From the NCBI GenBank assembly GCA_030689595.1, contig JAUYHP010000038.1:1-46923 (forward strand): a stretch of 46,923 nt of DNA. Direction: 5' to 3'. Origin of the DNA: a bacterium. GTDB taxonomy: Bacteria > Patescibacteriota > Minisyncoccia > UBA6257 > WO2-44-18. Of this stretch, positions 29,221 to 38,559 are shown one piece after another (within the stretch, counting starts at the first letter, position 1; the number at the start of each line of letters is the position of its first letter). A program made the translations under genes and the position numbers. The notes under the pieces are model-generated. The model worked only from the letters and a program-made list of their open reading frames with translations, was not told the DNA's origin and did no database searches.

Positions 29221-31056
29221 ATGGCTGCAGCTAGTAGACCGAACCGGCCTAGGCCACGAATGTTTCTTTGGATGTTCATGTTCGGCTTGTTGATTGTTCT
29301 GATGATGAACATGAATCCTGACCATAAGACTATGTCGTTGAACGAATTGGATAGCGCCATCAAATCTGGCAAGGTTGAATCTTTGGTTATTTATCCAGAA
29401 TCACGCCGAGGGATCGTAACGCTAAAGACTGGCGATGGCGGGAGTGATGATAAGATTGGCGAAGCATATGACGTGCTTTTTGTTAACGATGACGATGTCA
29501 AAGACATAAAAGATATAGCAGTGGCTAGTGGCATTAAGGTTAAGGTAGAGCCGCCGCCGTCAAATTTTTTTAGTTATATTATAATGCTTCTGCCCATATT
29601 TCTGATCGTCGGTTTTATCTTTTTTATGATGCGTTCAGCAGGTAGCGGCGCTGGGAATATGTTAAGCAAATTTAGTAGGAGTAACGTTGATTTCGTCAAT
29701 CCAGATAAGATTGAGACGACCATGAGTGATGTTGGCGGCTGTGCTGAAGCCAAGCAAGAATTGATGGATCTATTTATGTCCAAAGCAAATATTGCTAAGC
29801 ATTCCAAAGTCGGTGCGCGCCTACCTAAGGGCGTGCTGTTGGTTGGTCGCCCGGGTTGCGGCAAGACTTTATTAGCTAAGGCTACTGTCAAAGAAGTTGG
29901 TTTGCCATTTGGTTTTTTATCGGGCTCAGATTTCGTAGAAATGTTTGTTGGCGTAGGTGCTAGTCGCGTCCGTGATCTATTCCGTAAGGCGGAGGTTATG
30001 GCGCTACATAGTGGTGGTTGTGTAATTTTCATCGATGAGATCGATGCTATTGGTGGGCGACGCCACACCCTGTCGCAACATACTAGTAATGACGAGAAAG
30101 ATCAGACGTTGAATGCCATATTGTCAGCCATGGATGGATTTGGGTCTGACAGCCGCATCATAGTTATAGGGGCTACTAACCGTCCAGAGATTTTAGATCC
30201 AGCCCTGGTTAGAGCTGGACGGTTCGATCGTAAGATAACTATTCCGCTTCCTGATTTAGTCGGTCGAGAAGAGATTCTGGCCATTCATGCTAGAAAATCT
30301 AATTTAGCCGATAATGTGGATTTTAATGAAATTGCCAAGTTAACCACTGGATCGTCAGGTGCTGATTTAGCCGCTATCGTCAATGAAGCTGGTATCATTG
30401 CTGCTCGAGCAGAGCGTGATTCGATTTCGCATGCTGATTTCCGCGAGGCGGTCGATAAACAGCTGATGGGCTTTGCCAATAAGTCTATCTGTATGGATTA
30501 CGAAGAGAAGAAGTCAGTCGCCTATCATGAGGCAGGTCATACATTGGTGGCTCTAAATGTTGGAGACGTGGAGCCGTTCCACAAGGTTACTATTCTGCCT
30601 CGGGGGCAGAGCCTAGGTGCAACTTACCAGTTGCCGGAAAAGGATCGCTATCTAACGTCTAAGAAGAAATTAGTCGGTCAGCTAGCGGTGTTGATGGGTG
30701 GGCGAGTTGCCGAAGAGCTTTGCGGTAGCGGAGCTTCTACGGGAGCGGCCAATGATTTTGAAAGAGCTACTCAAATAGCCACCGCTATGGTGTGCCAGTA
30801 TGGTATGAGCGATGAGCTCGGCAATATGTCTTTTGCGCGTAGTAGCGGCTTCCTGGGAATGAGCGAATCGTTGGAGTGTTCGCCTGAAACTCGCAAGCTG
30901 ATTGATGATGCAATACGAAAGTTTTTGGGCGATGCCTATGAGCGTGCTAAGGAAATCTTAACCGAACATAGACAGAGCTTGGATAAATTGGCTAGTGCTT
31001 TAGTAGAGAGAGAAACTCTTGACGCTAGTGATATCGAACAGCTTCTATCAAATTGA
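29221..31056 (+). CDS. ftsH: ATP-dependent zinc metalloprotease FtsH
   Basis: Two N-terminal TMs, AAA module (GRPGCGKT, variant Walker A; IFIDEIDAIG), AYHEAGHTLVAL. Confidence 0.96.
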   Translation: MAAASRPNRPRPRMFLWMFMFGLLIVLMMNMNPDHKTMSLNELDSAIKSGKVESLVIYPESRRGIVTLKTGDGGSDDKIGEAYDVLFVNDDDVKDIKDIAVASGIKVKVEPPPSNFFSYIIMLLPIFLIVGFIFFMMRSAGSGAGNMLSKFSRSNVDFVNPDKIETTMSDVGGCAEAKQELMDLFMSKANIAKHSKVGARLPKGVLLVGRPGCGKTLLAKATVKEVGLPFGFLSGSDFVEMFVGVGASRVRDLFRKAEVMALHSGGCVIFIDEIDAIGGRRHTLSQHTSNDEKDQTLNAILSAMDGFGSDSRIIVIGATNRPEILDPALVRAGRFDRKITIPLPDLVGREEILAIHARKSNLADNVDFNEIAKLTTGSSGADLAAIVNEAGIIAARAERDSISHADFREAVDKQLMGFANKSICMDYEEKKSVAYHEAGHTLVALNVGDVEPFHKVTILPRGQSLGATYQLPEKDRYLTSKKKLVGQLAVLMGGRVAEELCGSGASTGAANDFERATQIATAMVCQYGMSDELGNMSFARSSGFLGMSESLECSPETRKLIDDAIRKFLGDAYERAKEILTEHRQSLDKLASALVERETLDASDIEQLLSN

Positions 31057-31074
31057 TAGAAGCTGTTTTTTTTG
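31039..31074 (+). terminator. Intrinsic terminator overlapping the ftsH 3' coding end
   Basis: cagcttctatca-aat-tgatagaagctg followed by ttttttttt; ftsH TGA (31054-31056) opens the 3' arm. Confidence 0.88.
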
Positions 31075-31145
31075 TGTTGACCACTTTATAACTCCAAGCT
31101 AATCTTAAATTAGTACCCGCTAGCACATTGAAAAGGAGGCGCATA

Positions 31146-32318
31146 ATGCGTAGGATCACAGCAGCTGTTGTGATGGTTGCATTTATTCTTGTTTTTCAGA
31201 CCACGTCTTTCGCTCAGGGGCCATCGCCGCCTGACGGCGCATTAACTACTCAAGAGATCGCCGAGCGCTATCAGAGCGCAGCCGTGACCATCGAAACTGT
31301 TATCAAGCTTGATAGCGGAGAGATGATTACCAGTGGTGGCACAGGATTTTTTATCGATAAGGCTGGTCATTTAATTACTAATGAACACGTCGTTCATGAG
31401 GATGCAGTTGTTGATCCGCGCGGCATGGTCCACAAGCCAATTGGTTATGAATATTGGGTGATCATGCCAAATAAAAATCGTAGGTATCAGGCTGAATTGG
31501 TTGGCTGGGATGCTTATCGCGACACTGCTTTGATGAAGGCTCTTGAGATCGATCCGAAGGATTTCGCCATTGCTGCACTTGGTGACTCTGGTGCTGTAAA
31601 AATTGGTGACACGGTTTATGCCATGGGCAACGCCTATGGGCTTAACAACACTTTTACCAGCGGCATTGTTAGTGGCCTGCATCGTCATCCGAATGGTAAG
31701 CCGACTTTCCGCTTTGTCGAAGATTATATTCAGGCTGATACGCCCATTAATTCTGGCAATTCTGGTGGGCCATTGATTAATGGTCGCGGCGAAGTAGTCG
31801 GGATCAGCAATGCTACCTATAGTGGTGCTGACGGATTGCACTTTTTCGTGCCGATTAATTTGGTTGATGTCGCTCGGCTTAAGCTGGGAGAGGTCAAGCT
31901 AGTTTATATCGGTATCGATGTAATGTTAGAAAATTTTGAGCGCAGTGGCACCAAGGATAAGCCTGGTTTTTGGGATGTGGCTACGCTTAATGAGGAAACT
32001 GGCATTGATGATCTTGATGCCCTTATCATATTGGCCAACCTTACTTACAGTGAGCGTTGGGCAATCGTGGAAGAGGTTGATCTCGATCGTAGTTCGCCAG
32101 CAGCTAAGGCTGGCTTACAGAGAGGCGACTTGATCATTGAGTTTAACAAGAAGCCGATTAAAAGCGGGCAAGATATCAGATTGCTTTTATATGACGTTAA
32201 GCCATATGTGACTCTCGAGGTGACTGTTGTCAGAGTTGCCAAAGGCGGTGGTTATGCCGAGCACACTCTTAAGGTTATCCCACGTGGGATGCCGTCCAGT
32301 GATCCGAATCTATTTTAA
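31146..32318 (+). CDS. Secreted HtrA/DegP-like serine protease with PDZ domain
   Basis: Signal peptide; GTGFFIDKAGHLITNEHVVHE; RDTALMKA; INSGNSGGPLING; C-terminal PDZ; SD aaaaggagg; start adjusted from 31128. Confidence 0.92.
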   Translation: MRRITAAVVMVAFILVFQTTSFAQGPSPPDGALTTQEIAERYQSAAVTIETVIKLDSGEMITSGGTGFFIDKAGHLITNEHVVHEDAVVDPRGMVHKPIGYEYWVIMPNKNRRYQAELVGWDAYRDTALMKALEIDPKDFAIAALGDSGAVKIGDTVYAMGNAYGLNNTFTSGIVSGLHRHPNGKPTFRFVEDYIQADTPINSGNSGGPLINGRGEVVGISNATYSGADGLHFFVPINLVDVARLKLGEVKLVYIGIDVMLENFERSGTKDKPGFWDVATLNEETGIDDLDALIILANLTYSERWAIVEEVDLDRSSPAAKAGLQRGDLIIEFNKKPIKSGQDIRLLLYDVKPYVTLEVTVVRVAKGGGYAEHTLKVIPRGMPSSDPNLF

Positions 32319-32327
32319 TAATTGTTG

Positions 32328-32356
32328 TCCCCCGTAGAATCGGGGGGCTTTATTTT
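32328..32356 (+). terminator. Probable intrinsic terminator
   Basis: tcccccgtagaatcggggggc followed by tttatttta. Confidence 0.75.
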
Positions 32357-32405
32357 ATGAGGGTTACTTTTGCTACGGCGTTCGTTGTATAATAATCTAA
32401 TAAAC

Positions 32406-34592
32406 ATGCATTTAAAGCGACTCGAATTAATTGGGTTTAAATCGTTTGCCTCTAAAACCGTCCTGGATTTTCCGGCGGGTATTACCGGCGTTGTTGGGCC
32501 AAATGGATCTGGCAAGACTAATGTAGTTGACGCTATCCGTTGGCTTTTGGGCGAGCGTGAAGCCAAAAATATTCGTGGGGCTAAAGTGGAGGACCTTATT
32601 TTTGCTGGCACACAGCAGCGCCCTAGATCAGGCATGGCCCAGGCCACGATTGTTTTCGACAACAGCAGTCGTTTTTTTCCGGTCGACTATGCCGAAGTGG
32701 CCATCAGCCGTCGCGTAACGCGGGACGGTACTTCTGAATACTCTTTGAACGAGTCGCCAGTGCGCCTTAAAGACGTAGTGGATTTTTTTGCTAAATCGAG
32801 ACTAGGCAGTCGTGGACTTTCTATTATAGGTCAGGGTAACAGCGATATTTTTGTTAGAGCCACGCCCAAGGAGCGCAGGGCTATGTTAGAAGAAATTTTG
32901 GGCCTGCGTCAATTTCAGTTAAAAAAACACGAGGCTGAGCGCAAGCTGCAAAATACAAAAATAAATTTAGACAAAGTAGAGGCCATGGTTGAAGAAATAG
33001 CCCCGCACTTGAGGTTATTGAAGCGGCAGACGGCTAAATGGGAGAAACAAGAAGAATTACAAAATGCACTACGAGAGCGCGAGAATAAATATTTTGGCTA
33101 CAAGCTATATAATATTCAAGGCGGTCTGACTGGGTTCGAGCCGCAGCTAAAGGAGCTAGATTTAAAGATCAACACAAAATTTGGCGAGCTCAAGCTTCTG
33201 CAAGCGGAATTAAAAAAAATAGAGGAAAGCCAACCCAAAGACAACGATGGCGGTGGATCACAACAAAGGCAAAATGATATTTTATCACGACGATCTGACT
33301 TACAACGCGAACTTGGTCGACTTGAGGCCGAAGCAGATTTTTTGCTGGCCAATGCTAAGACTGACGCTAAAGAGGGCGAGTTATTAATCTTGGTCGCTGA
33401 TGTCAAAAAAATCATTGCAGCGGCGATCGGCGAAAACGATATCAGCAATCTTAAAGACATTCTTCAGCAGCTAGTTGGCAAGATAGACGAGGTTTTGGGT
33501 GCTGGCAACAAGGACGCTCATTCTCGTAAGCAGACATTGGAGCAATCGCGAGATAAGGTGGCGGCTGAATTAAGTTCTTTAGATCAGGAGCTGTCAGAGC
33601 TGCGCCTGAAAGAAGAGTCCAGGTCTTCTAAGTTGGGCGAATTCAATCAGATTTTCAAAAAAGCTTTTGGCCTAATTGAAGCCAAGAAAACCGAGATTGC
33701 TGAATTAAGCAACCAAAAAAATAAACTACTTTTTGATAAGGAGCGAGTTAATATCAAGTTGCAAGATTTGGAAAATCAAATTGCCCAAACAGGCAGGCGC
33801 TTAGAAGAGTTCGGGGCGTCGATAGCGGCTGAGCCGTCGATTGGTGAGTCAGACCTATCTGATATGGAGCGTCGTATTTTCAAATTAAGGGCTGAATTGG
33901 CCGGCATTGGTGATATTGATGAATCCTTGATAAAGGAAGCTCAAGAAACCGAAAATCGTTTTAATTTCCTTAAGAGCCAGTCGGAAGATTTGGGCAAAGC
34001 GTCTAAAGACTTGCATCAATTGATTAAAGATTTAGATAAAAAGATCCATACTCAATTTACCGGCTCCCTCAAAGCCATAAACGACGAGTTTAATAAATAT
34101 TTTCGGCTGATGTTTGGTGGCGGCAAAGCTCGATTGCATTTGCAGAAATTGGAGATTAAAATCCCCAGCTTGGAAGACGGTGAGGAGGTCAAAGTGGGGG
34201 AATCTGATGTTGATGAGGACGTGGAGCACGAGGTGGACCACGGTGGCATAGATATTGAGCTGGATATACCACAAAAAAGATTGAGTGGCTTGGATATGCT
34301 TTCTGGCGGTGAAAAAAGCCTAGTCTCCATCGCAGCGTTATTTGCCCTAATCTCTGTTAGTCCGCCACCATTTTTAGTCTTGGATGAGGTTGACGCCGCT
34401 TTGGACGAAAGCAACACTAGGCGCTTCGCTAACTTAATAAAAGATTTCTCTAAAAAGACACAGTTTTTGTTAGTAACTCATAACCGAGCCACTATGGAAG
34501 CGGCCAATATATTGTATGGCGTGACTATGAATGATGACGGCACTTCGCGAGTCCTGTCGGTAAAATTCGAGGATGCTGTGATTGTGGAGTAA
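32406..34592 (+). CDS. smc: Short SMC-family ATPase (about 728 aa) with no recognisable hinge
   Basis: MHLKRLELIGFKSFASKTVLDFPAGITGVVGPNGSGKTNVVDAIRWLLGE; LSGGEKSLVSIAALFAL; FLVLDEVDAALDE; start adjusted from 32370. Confidence 0.88.
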   Translation: MHLKRLELIGFKSFASKTVLDFPAGITGVVGPNGSGKTNVVDAIRWLLGEREAKNIRGAKVEDLIFAGTQQRPRSGMAQATIVFDNSSRFFPVDYAEVAISRRVTRDGTSEYSLNESPVRLKDVVDFFAKSRLGSRGLSIIGQGNSDIFVRATPKERRAMLEEILGLRQFQLKKHEAERKLQNTKINLDKVEAMVEEIAPHLRLLKRQTAKWEKQEELQNALRERENKYFGYKLYNIQGGLTGFEPQLKELDLKINTKFGELKLLQAELKKIEESQPKDNDGGGSQQRQNDILSRRSDLQRELGRLEAEADFLLANAKTDAKEGELLILVADVKKIIAAAIGENDISNLKDILQQLVGKIDEVLGAGNKDAHSRKQTLEQSRDKVAAELSSLDQELSELRLKEESRSSKLGEFNQIFKKAFGLIEAKKTEIAELSNQKNKLLFDKERVNIKLQDLENQIAQTGRRLEEFGASIAAEPSIGESDLSDMERRIFKLRAELAGIGDIDESLIKEAQETENRFNFLKSQSEDLGKASKDLHQLIKDLDKKIHTQFTGSLKAINDEFNKYFRLMFGGGKARLHLQKLEIKIPSLEDGEEVKVGESDVDEDVEHEVDHGGIDIELDIPQKRLSGLDMLSGGEKSLVSIAALFALISVSPPPFLVLDEVDAALDESNTRRFANLIKDFSKKTQFLLVTHNRATMEAANILYGVTMNDDGTSRVLSVKFEDAVIVE

Positions 34593-34599
34593 TTAACAG

Positions 34600-34634
34600 T
34601 TGGCCATAGCCAATGCTGTGCTATAATAAATATA
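34600..34634 (+). promoter_or_regulatory. Leaderless-type promoter (TTGGCC-16-TATAAT, 6 nt, ATG)
   Basis: ttggcc 34600-34605, tataat 34622-34627, ATG 34634. Confidence 0.6.
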
Positions 34635-35077
34635 TGGAAAATCAATTATCTCAACCAACAGACAAGCACCATGTAGGGGTGTGGCTGGTGTCCGGTTTAT
34701 TAGTCGGAGGGTTATTAATGTGGGCTTGGATGAGCTTTGTGGTTGTGCCCGGAGCGGCCGATAATGCTGTCTCGCAATTAAAATATGAGATAGAAGCCGA
34801 AAAGATAGAGCGGGGCAACTTTATAGTCGGTACTATCGTTAGCAAAGAGGCCTCCAAAATTGTATTAAATGTGGTTTCCGGTCAGGATATGGCCGAGTCA
34901 GTGATCATTAATTTAAATGCCAATACGAAGTTCTATCGTCTGCTCAATGACGACGACTCCACTAAGCAGGCCGTTTCACTAAGCAGTTTTGCCGACGGTG
35001 TTTTTGTGACCGTAGTATCAGTCGACCCAATAGGCGATAAAAGCAATATTTATGCCGCGGAAGTCATTGAAATTTAG
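34634..35077 (+). CDS. Membrane-anchored hypothetical protein
   Basis: VWLVSGLLVGGLLMWAWMSFVVV TM plus extracytoplasmic domain. Confidence 0.7.
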   Translation: MENQLSQPTDKHHVGVWLVSGLLVGGLLMWAWMSFVVVPGAADNAVSQLKYEIEAEKIERGNFIVGTIVSKEASKIVLNVVSGQDMAESVIINLNANTKFYRLLNDDDSTKQAVSLSSFADGVFVTVVSVDPIGDKSNIYAAEVIEI

Positions 35078-36827
35078 CGCAATCTTTATTGGGGCGATAG
35101 CCGGACTGCTGGTTTTTAGTTGGGCTACGGGCTCGTCTCATTATACGTCCCCAGATTATCGGGCGGGGATACAGTTCAGTGACATCAGAAACTGCGATCA
35201 ACAGATTGGGCCAGAGCGATATACCGGTTTTTTAAGCAACGGAGGTGGTGAATCGGGTTGGGCTACCGATGATAATTCTTATGACCCGGATTGTATAAGG
35301 GTTGGGTTTTTCTATGACTTGCCGCCTAAGGACCCCTATATTAGGGAACCACTTAGCCAAGTAAGCACGGATTTTAGGGCCTGCCTACAGTTAGCCGATC
35401 ATATGAACGGCAGGGGCGGCAATGATGTAACGCAATGGAGCCAAGAAGGCACAAAGCAATGCACTCCATATCTAAGCGAATTAGGAAACGCTGGCGTAAC
35501 TGGATGGTCAAAATGGGCCAAAGACGCCAATGTTTACGACCCCGATGGTGGGCGCATATCGTTGGAAACCAGAGCATGGCCTACTGGTGTTGAGCGTGGT
35601 TATTATTATGTGCGTTTAGGTGTACAGGCCAGTGATGGTGCTTGTACGTCTCAAAAAGGTTATATTCGCTATACACCTTGGCAGGGCGGGTGGTCCGTAT
35701 ATGCAAGCGACAGCAATTTTTACGACCCAGATTGCTTTAGAATACAATTAGTAAGAGTAGAAGCACCACCACCACCAACCTTTTTTGAATTTTCTGACAC
35801 TTATGCGGATTGTGGTGGCAAGGTAGATATAACTTGGCCTAAGGGCGTGAGTTGGCCTAGAAGCAATGGCGTGTATTTGATTGAGCGCTCCGATAATCCC
35901 ACAGATGGTTTTGTGGCTATTGCCGCCGTTAATGCCAACGCTACATTTAATCATTTTATCGATGGCGCTAATTTGAATGACCCACTGATTCCGGGCCAAG
36001 AATATTATTATAGATTTTATGCCTATTCCAATACTGCCGGCGGCGTCCTTTCTTTGCCGTCGGAGGTTATCTCAACTACGGCTACGGAAGCGTGTCTAGG
36101 TAGCTTCACTAATCCTCAGGCCGAATATTGTTCTACTCAAGCCAATCTATCCTGGGATGCGATACTTAACGCCGTGGCTTATGACGTCGCGCGTTCTGCC
36201 CCCGGCGATTCGTCTACTTTCGGGACACCGGTGACTACCACTAGCACCTCTTATACCGACCCCGGACCCATAACTTTAGATACTTATTATCAGATAATTG
36301 CCTATGATGCCGGCAATAACGCTTTGGCTGATTCAGGGGCCTTGGCGTTGACTGATGCGCAATGTGTTCCATTAACGCCATCCGGCTTTACGGCCAATAC
36401 CGGGCCATCTTGCGGTGGGGAAATTCATTTAACCTGGAATACTGGCGGTGACGCGAATGGTTTCAGATTGTGGCGATCTACAAGTTCTGATGGCACTTAC
36501 ACCCACATAGTTACTCTTGGCGGCGGAACAAATGTATATACTGACACTGGTCTAGCTACAGATCAAACGTATTATTACAAGATAGAGGCCTACAATCCCA
36601 ATGGTCTTTCTCCTCAAGCTGGTCCGGTTTCGGCTGTTTCGTCTGCGTCTTGCGGAGGCGGCGGCGGCGGTGATCCTCCTCCACCTCCTTCTCCTCAATG
36701 TTCTGATGAAGCCGATAATGATGGCGATGGCTTGATAGATTTCCCAGCCGATCCAGGTTGTAGTGATGCCAACGACGATGATGAAGTTAACAGCACCCAG
36801 CCAGGTATTATCGAAATCAACCCCTAA
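35052..36827 (+). CDS. Secreted multidomain protein: three YDPD repeats, FnIII-like domains, C-terminal Ca-binding-like DxDNDGDGLID motif
   Basis: N-terminal signal/TM; repeats GWATDDNSYDPDCIRV, GWSKWAKDANVYDPDGGRI, GWSVYASDSNFYDPDCFRI; FnIII-like segments; DEADNDGDGLIDFPADPGCSD. Confidence 0.78.
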   Translation: MPRKSLKFSAIFIGAIAGLLVFSWATGSSHYTSPDYRAGIQFSDIRNCDQQIGPERYTGFLSNGGGESGWATDDNSYDPDCIRVGFFYDLPPKDPYIREPLSQVSTDFRACLQLADHMNGRGGNDVTQWSQEGTKQCTPYLSELGNAGVTGWSKWAKDANVYDPDGGRISLETRAWPTGVERGYYYVRLGVQASDGACTSQKGYIRYTPWQGGWSVYASDSNFYDPDCFRIQLVRVEAPPPPTFFEFSDTYADCGGKVDITWPKGVSWPRSNGVYLIERSDNPTDGFVAIAAVNANATFNHFIDGANLNDPLIPGQEYYYRFYAYSNTAGGVLSLPSEVISTTATEACLGSFTNPQAEYCSTQANLSWDAILNAVAYDVARSAPGDSSTFGTPVTTTSTSYTDPGPITLDTYYQIIAYDAGNNALADSGALALTDAQCVPLTPSGFTANTGPSCGGEIHLTWNTGGDANGFRLWRSTSSDGTYTHIVTLGGGTNVYTDTGLATDQTYYYKIEAYNPNGLSPQAGPVSAVSSASCGGGGGGDPPPPPSPQCSDEADNDGDGLIDFPADPGCSDANDDDEVNSTQPGIIEINP

Positions 36828-36848
36828 GGGACTAAACCGACTTGCCTA

Positions 36849-36885
36849 TTGCGAGCCGGTTTTTAGTTTGCTATAATAGTGTGTA
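36849..36885 (+). promoter_or_regulatory. Promoter TTGCGA-17-TATAAT, leaderless rpsP
   Basis: ttgcga 36849-36854; tataat 36872-36877; ATG 36885. Confidence 0.65.
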
Positions 36886-37364
36886 TGTTAGCTATCAAAT
36901 TACGCCGAGCGGGCAAGAAACATCAAGCCGCTTTTAATGTGGTTGTGGATGAAAAAAGAAGCAAATTGCTTGGCCAAAACATTGAGGAGTTAGGATGGTA
37001 TAACCCTCATACAAAAAAACACGGCCTAAATGCCGATCGTATTTTGTATTGGATTAAAAACGGCGCTAAACCGACACCAACGGCACATAACTTATTAGTA
37101 GGTGCTGGCATAATTGAGGGCCCTAAATTGGCTGTTCATAAAAAGAAAAAAATTAATGAAGAAGAGGCTAAGGCCGCTGCTGCCGCCGCAGCCGCGCCCG
37201 CCGCTGACACAAAGAAGTCAGCAGATAGTGCGCCAGAGCCAGAAGCAGTAACTCCAGCTCCAGTTGTTGCTGAGACCGAATCAGCAGCCCCAACAGAAGA
37301 GACCAAAAAAGAGCCAGAAGTTAAGCAAGAAGTTAAGCCCGAGCCCAAAGCAGACGCCTCTTGA
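36885..37364 (+). CDS. rpsP: 30S ribosomal protein S16 with about 70-aa Ala/Pro/Glu-rich tail
   Basis: MLAIKLRRAGKKHQAAFNVVVDEKRSKLLGQNIEELGWYNP. Confidence 0.95.
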   Translation: MLAIKLRRAGKKHQAAFNVVVDEKRSKLLGQNIEELGWYNPHTKKHGLNADRILYWIKNGAKPTPTAHNLLVGAGIIEGPKLAVHKKKKINEEEAKAAAAAAAAPAADTKKSADSAPEPEAVTPAPVVAETESAAPTEETKKEPEVKQEVKPEPKADAS

Positions 37365-37389
37365 CAAAAAGTCAGCCATTTGCTATAAT
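37361..37389 (+). promoter_or_regulatory. Consensus sigma70 promoter TTGACA-17-TATAAT overlapping the rpsP stop codon
   Basis: ttgaca 37361-37366; tataat 37384-37389; rpsP TGA 37362-37364 inside the -35. Confidence 0.75.
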
Positions 37390-37435
37390 GGGAGGAATTA
37401 AAAGGTCGTTAGTATTGAAAGAATCGAAAGAATAA

Positions 37436-37717
37436 ATGGCAACAAAATCTACTGATCAAGAGTTCTTGGAATATCTTGTTAAGTCTATCGTTGATCATCC
37501 CGATGACGTGAAGGTTGATCGCAAGGTAGATGAGATGGGTGTATTGCTTTCTCTGCAGGTAAACCCGCAAGATATGGGTCAGGTGGTGGGCCGACAAGGT
37601 GCCACTGCTAAGTCCATTCGCTCTCTTTTGAGAATCGTTGGCATTAAACACAATGCTCGCGTCAATCTTAAGATTGAAGAGCCGGAAGGATCTACTCGAG
37701 TACCCAAAGAATCCTAA
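37436..37717 (+). CDS. khpA: KH-domain RNA-binding protein (KhpA-like)
   Basis: GQVVGRQGATAKSIRSLLRIV (GxxG KH motif), between rpsP and trmD. Confidence 0.87.
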   Translation: MATKSTDQEFLEYLVKSIVDHPDDVKVDRKVDEMGVLLSLQVNPQDMGQVVGRQGATAKSIRSLLRIVGIKHNARVNLKIEEPEGSTRVPKES

Positions 37718-37736
37718 GTTTATATAACTTGAACTA

Positions 37737-37767
37737 AAAAGCTCCGCTTAGGCGGAGCTTTTTAGTT
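37737..37767 (+). terminator. Intrinsic terminator
   Basis: aaaaagctccgc-tta-ggcggagcttttta. Confidence 0.82.
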
Positions 37768-37891
37768 ATGTAATAAAATCCAATACAAATCCAGCTAGAG
37801 GTTGCCTCAGCGCGTTGTTATTAGAGAATTTTTGAGTGATAATGCATATATACTTTTATTTAAGTCGTTAGTTAATAAATCTCTAATCGGG

Positions 37892-38554
37892 ATGAGGTTC
37901 GATATTCTCACTATATTTCCAAATATCTTTGATTCTTATTTTAAAGAGTCTATATTAAAACGCGCCCAACAGAAGCGCTTGATTAAGATTGTTGCGCATA
38001 ATTTACGCGATTATACTACAGATAAACATCACAAAGTTGATGATAGGCCTTATGGTGGCGGACCGGGCATGGTTATGCAAATAGAGCCTATTTATAGGGC
38101 AGTCAATAAGATTAAGGCGCGCTTATCAAGGGCAAAAGTCCGAACTATTCTATTTTCTACTCGTGGGAAAAAACTTGATGCCAAAATGGCTAAGCGTTTA
38201 TCAAAGTACGATAGACTGATTTTGATCTGCGGTCGTTATGAAGGCGTGGACGAAAGAGTGGCTAAATATATTGCTGACGAAGAGATATCCATCGGAGATT
38301 ATATTTTATCTGGCGGGGAGCTGCCGGCCATGGCTTTGGTTGATGCTGTGTCGCGTCAGATCCCCGGCGTCTTGGGGAAGCGAGAGTCACTGGAGGAGAT
38401 AAAGGGCAGCTACCCAGTATATAGTAGGCCAGAAGTTTTTGAGGCAAACAGCAAGCGCTCAAGCCAGGCGAAAAAGAAAAAATTAAAGGTGCCAAAGGTT
38501 TTATTATCGGGCTCGCATAAGGATATAGAGAAGTGGCGCCTTGGCCAAAAGTAA
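37892..38554 (+). CDS. trmD: tRNA (guanine-N1)-methyltransferase
   Basis: MRFDILTIFPNIFDSYFKESILKRAQ; DDRPYGGGPGMVM; CGRYEGVDERV; start adjusted from 37802. Confidence 0.96.
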   Translation: MRFDILTIFPNIFDSYFKESILKRAQQKRLIKIVAHNLRDYTTDKHHKVDDRPYGGGPGMVMQIEPIYRAVNKIKARLSRAKVRTILFSTRGKKLDAKMAKRLSKYDRLILICGRYEGVDERVAKYIADEEISIGDYILSGGELPAMALVDAVSRQIPGVLGKRESLEEIKGSYPVYSRPEVFEANSKRSSQAKKKKLKVPKVLLSGSHKDIEKWRLGQK

Positions 38555-38559
38555 TACCA

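Noticed and set aside
29848-29872. FtsH Walker A variant GRPGCGKT as evidence of a non-functional ATPase
   Set aside because: The GxxxxGK[ST] pattern and Walker B (IFIDEIDAIG) are intact, so this is ordinary variation.
34032-34417. Overlapping minus-strand ORFs antisense to smc
   Set aside because: Compositional shadows of the smc CDS; Ser/Thr-rich translations without motifs.
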